From: Albidovulum sediminicola
Lineage (GTDB): Bacteria; Pseudomonadota; Alphaproteobacteria; Rhodobacterales; Rhodobacteraceae
Length of the DNA: 64,000 nt
Reading direction: 5' to 3'
Assembly (NCBI RefSeq): GCF_025751575.1
Contig: NZ_JAOWLA010000018.1
Span: 1 to 64,000 of the forward strand
Part shown: piece after piece, positions 63,441 to 64,000 of the stretch
How the letters are laid out: each line of letters starts with the position of its first letter
How positions within the stretch are numbered: position 1 is the stretch's first letter
Translations under genes and position numbers: made by a program
The notes under the pieces: model-generated
Databases searched by the model: none
What the model saw: the letters and a program-made list of their open reading frames with translations, nothing else
Told to the model about the DNA's origin: nothing

Positions 63441-63761
63441 GCCTCGCGCAGCGCCAAAGTCCGGTGGGCCGTCAGATCCATGACCCGCCGTTCGGGCAGC
63501 GGCCTCAGTGCGCCGTCGTCCTCTTCGTCGGAGAGGTCCGCGCCGATCGGCTGACCACCCGAGGTGATGACGGTGCCCCCCAATAGAAGTCGCGGTGAGC
63601 TGTCAACCGAAACCCCCGGGACCGATCCCCTGCCCTGTGCTATCCGCGCCTTCAGCATCCTGGACCACAGGCGCCTCACGCGGCTCGTTCTCAGACCGAA
63701 CATAGCCGCGATAGACCGCAAGGTTGCCATCCCGATCCAGCGTGACGAACGCGCCAGCCTT
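63441..63761 (-). pseudogene. Plasmid-type ParB-family partition protein remnant
   Basis: Minus-strand frames read AGAFVTLDRDGNLAVYRGYV, then after a stop and frameshift GTVITSGGQPIGADLSDEED and PLPERRVMDLTAHRTLALREA. The GAFVTLDRDGxLxVYRGYV and ELTAHRTLALRxA segments are characteristic of the large ParB/RepB proteins on alphaproteobacterial plasmids. Both ends are missing and the frame is broken; the ISKra4 remnant cuts its 3' side. The stretch 63762-63858 shows no intact gene. This is the best sign of a plasmid history. Confidence 0.65.
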
Positions 63762-63858
63762 GCTTTACTTCAGGAAATCAATTCGCTCCGGTGCGTTGGT
63801 GACGCGCCGTCAGCGCTGGCCCGGACAATCCAACCGCGCGCCACATTACCTAAAGGCC

Positions 63859-64000
63859 TCAAACCGCCGCCGCCCAGACGCGATAGCGGCCCTGCCCCGT
63901 GACCTCCCGGATCAGCCCACGCGCGGCGAGCGTATCGAGGTTGCGCTGGACGGCGGCACGGGAAGCGCCGGTCAGGTCCTCGGCCATGGGGGCCGAGAGC
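63859..64000 (-). CDS. C-terminal winged-helix segment of a protein cut by the window edge
   Basis: The last 46 codons on the minus strand read LSAPMAEDLTGASRAAVQRN then LDTLAARGLIREVTGQGRYR and VWAAAV before a TGA. This is a small winged-helix DNA-binding end of the kind found at the C-termini of Fic-family and plasmid-encoded DUF1612 proteins. The rest lies outside the window. A similar ending (GRCRVWAAGL) occurs on the plus strand at 175-210, next to the left-edge IS. Confidence 0.55.
   Translation of the reverse strand, partial: LSAPMAEDLTGASRAAVQRNLDTLAARGLIREVTGQGRYRVWAAAV

Overview
The window looks like an accessory, probably plasmid- or chromid-borne region of a high-GC alphaproteobacterium of the Rhodobacterales (Paracoccus/Roseobacter relatives). 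Grounds: the gene families seen (RpiR, SoxBDAG, PotABCD-like and Liv transporters, an ECF sigma/RskA pair), tightly overlapping ATGA gene junctions, and at the right edge the debris of a plasmid-type ParB gene. Almost every functional module is separated from the next by decayed insertion-sequence fragments, so the window reads as catabolic cassettes assembled around transposition scars. These assignments come from reading translations and motifs; no database search was possible.

Layout. 1-125: end of an IS3-type element. 221-6997: RpiR regulator divergent from a five-gene operon (COG0212-like 5-formyl-THF cyclo-ligase paralogue, THI5/NMT1-type ABC importer with a fused double permease, adenine deaminase), a possible nucleobase or thiamine-precursor salvage unit. 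6998-7340: amidohydrolase and IS3 debris. 7432-17794: minus-strand operon of aldehyde dehydrogenase, DHDPS-family aldolase, 3-hydroxyanthranilate 3,4-dioxygenase, Liv ABC importer, aspartate-dehydrogenase-like enzyme and kynurenine-formamidase-like hydrolase, with a divergent LysR regulator: an unusual aminophenol ring-cleavage pathway. 17795-19560: graveyard of IS3, IS6 and IS110 fragments.

19668-32170: the most striking unit, a 14-gene bacterial microcompartment (BMC) operon with a divergent DeoR regulator. It has one hexamer shell protein, two tandem-domain trimer shell proteins, one pentamer vertex protein, a PduM/EutQ-like protein, an acylating aldehyde dehydrogenase carrying a C-terminal encapsulation-type helix, a class III PLP enzyme, an SDR dehydrogenase and an APH-type kinase. 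This is the enzyme set of the mycobacterial RMM/aminoacetone (1-amino-2-propanol) compartment, here combined with a polyamine-type ABC importer and a cysteine hydrolase. 32385-32620: IS3-type debris.

32669-38464: heterotetrameric sarcosine oxidase (soxBDAG) with a divergent XRE-cupin regulator. 38666-38894: IS481 remnant. 38895-57775: a second large catabolic island: M29/NicX-like metalloenzyme, three-gene LysR/Rieske/AhpD-like unit, polar amino acid ABC importer with divergent LysR, HisC-like aminotransferase plus two-subunit TPP decarboxylase, and a divergent operon of M14 deacylase, aldehyde dehydrogenase, Rieske oxygenase, two tandem paralogues of an unrecognised family, a DUF1116 protein, an amidase and a [2Fe-2S] ferredoxin. 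The substrate is unknown.

57868-62119: an ECF sigma/anti-sigma pair with a secreted DUF7282-like protein, HupE/UreJ and DUF4198-type metal-uptake proteins, and a small secreted protein; two matching ECF-type promoters (TGAAAC-N17-CGTGAC) precede two of these genes. 62158-63107: an orphan gene with CdiI-like repeats between 17-bp direct repeats. 63154-64000: ISKra4 remnant inserted in a decayed plasmid parB, then the C-terminus of a winged-helix protein running off the window. I saw no tRNA, rRNA or CRISPR array.
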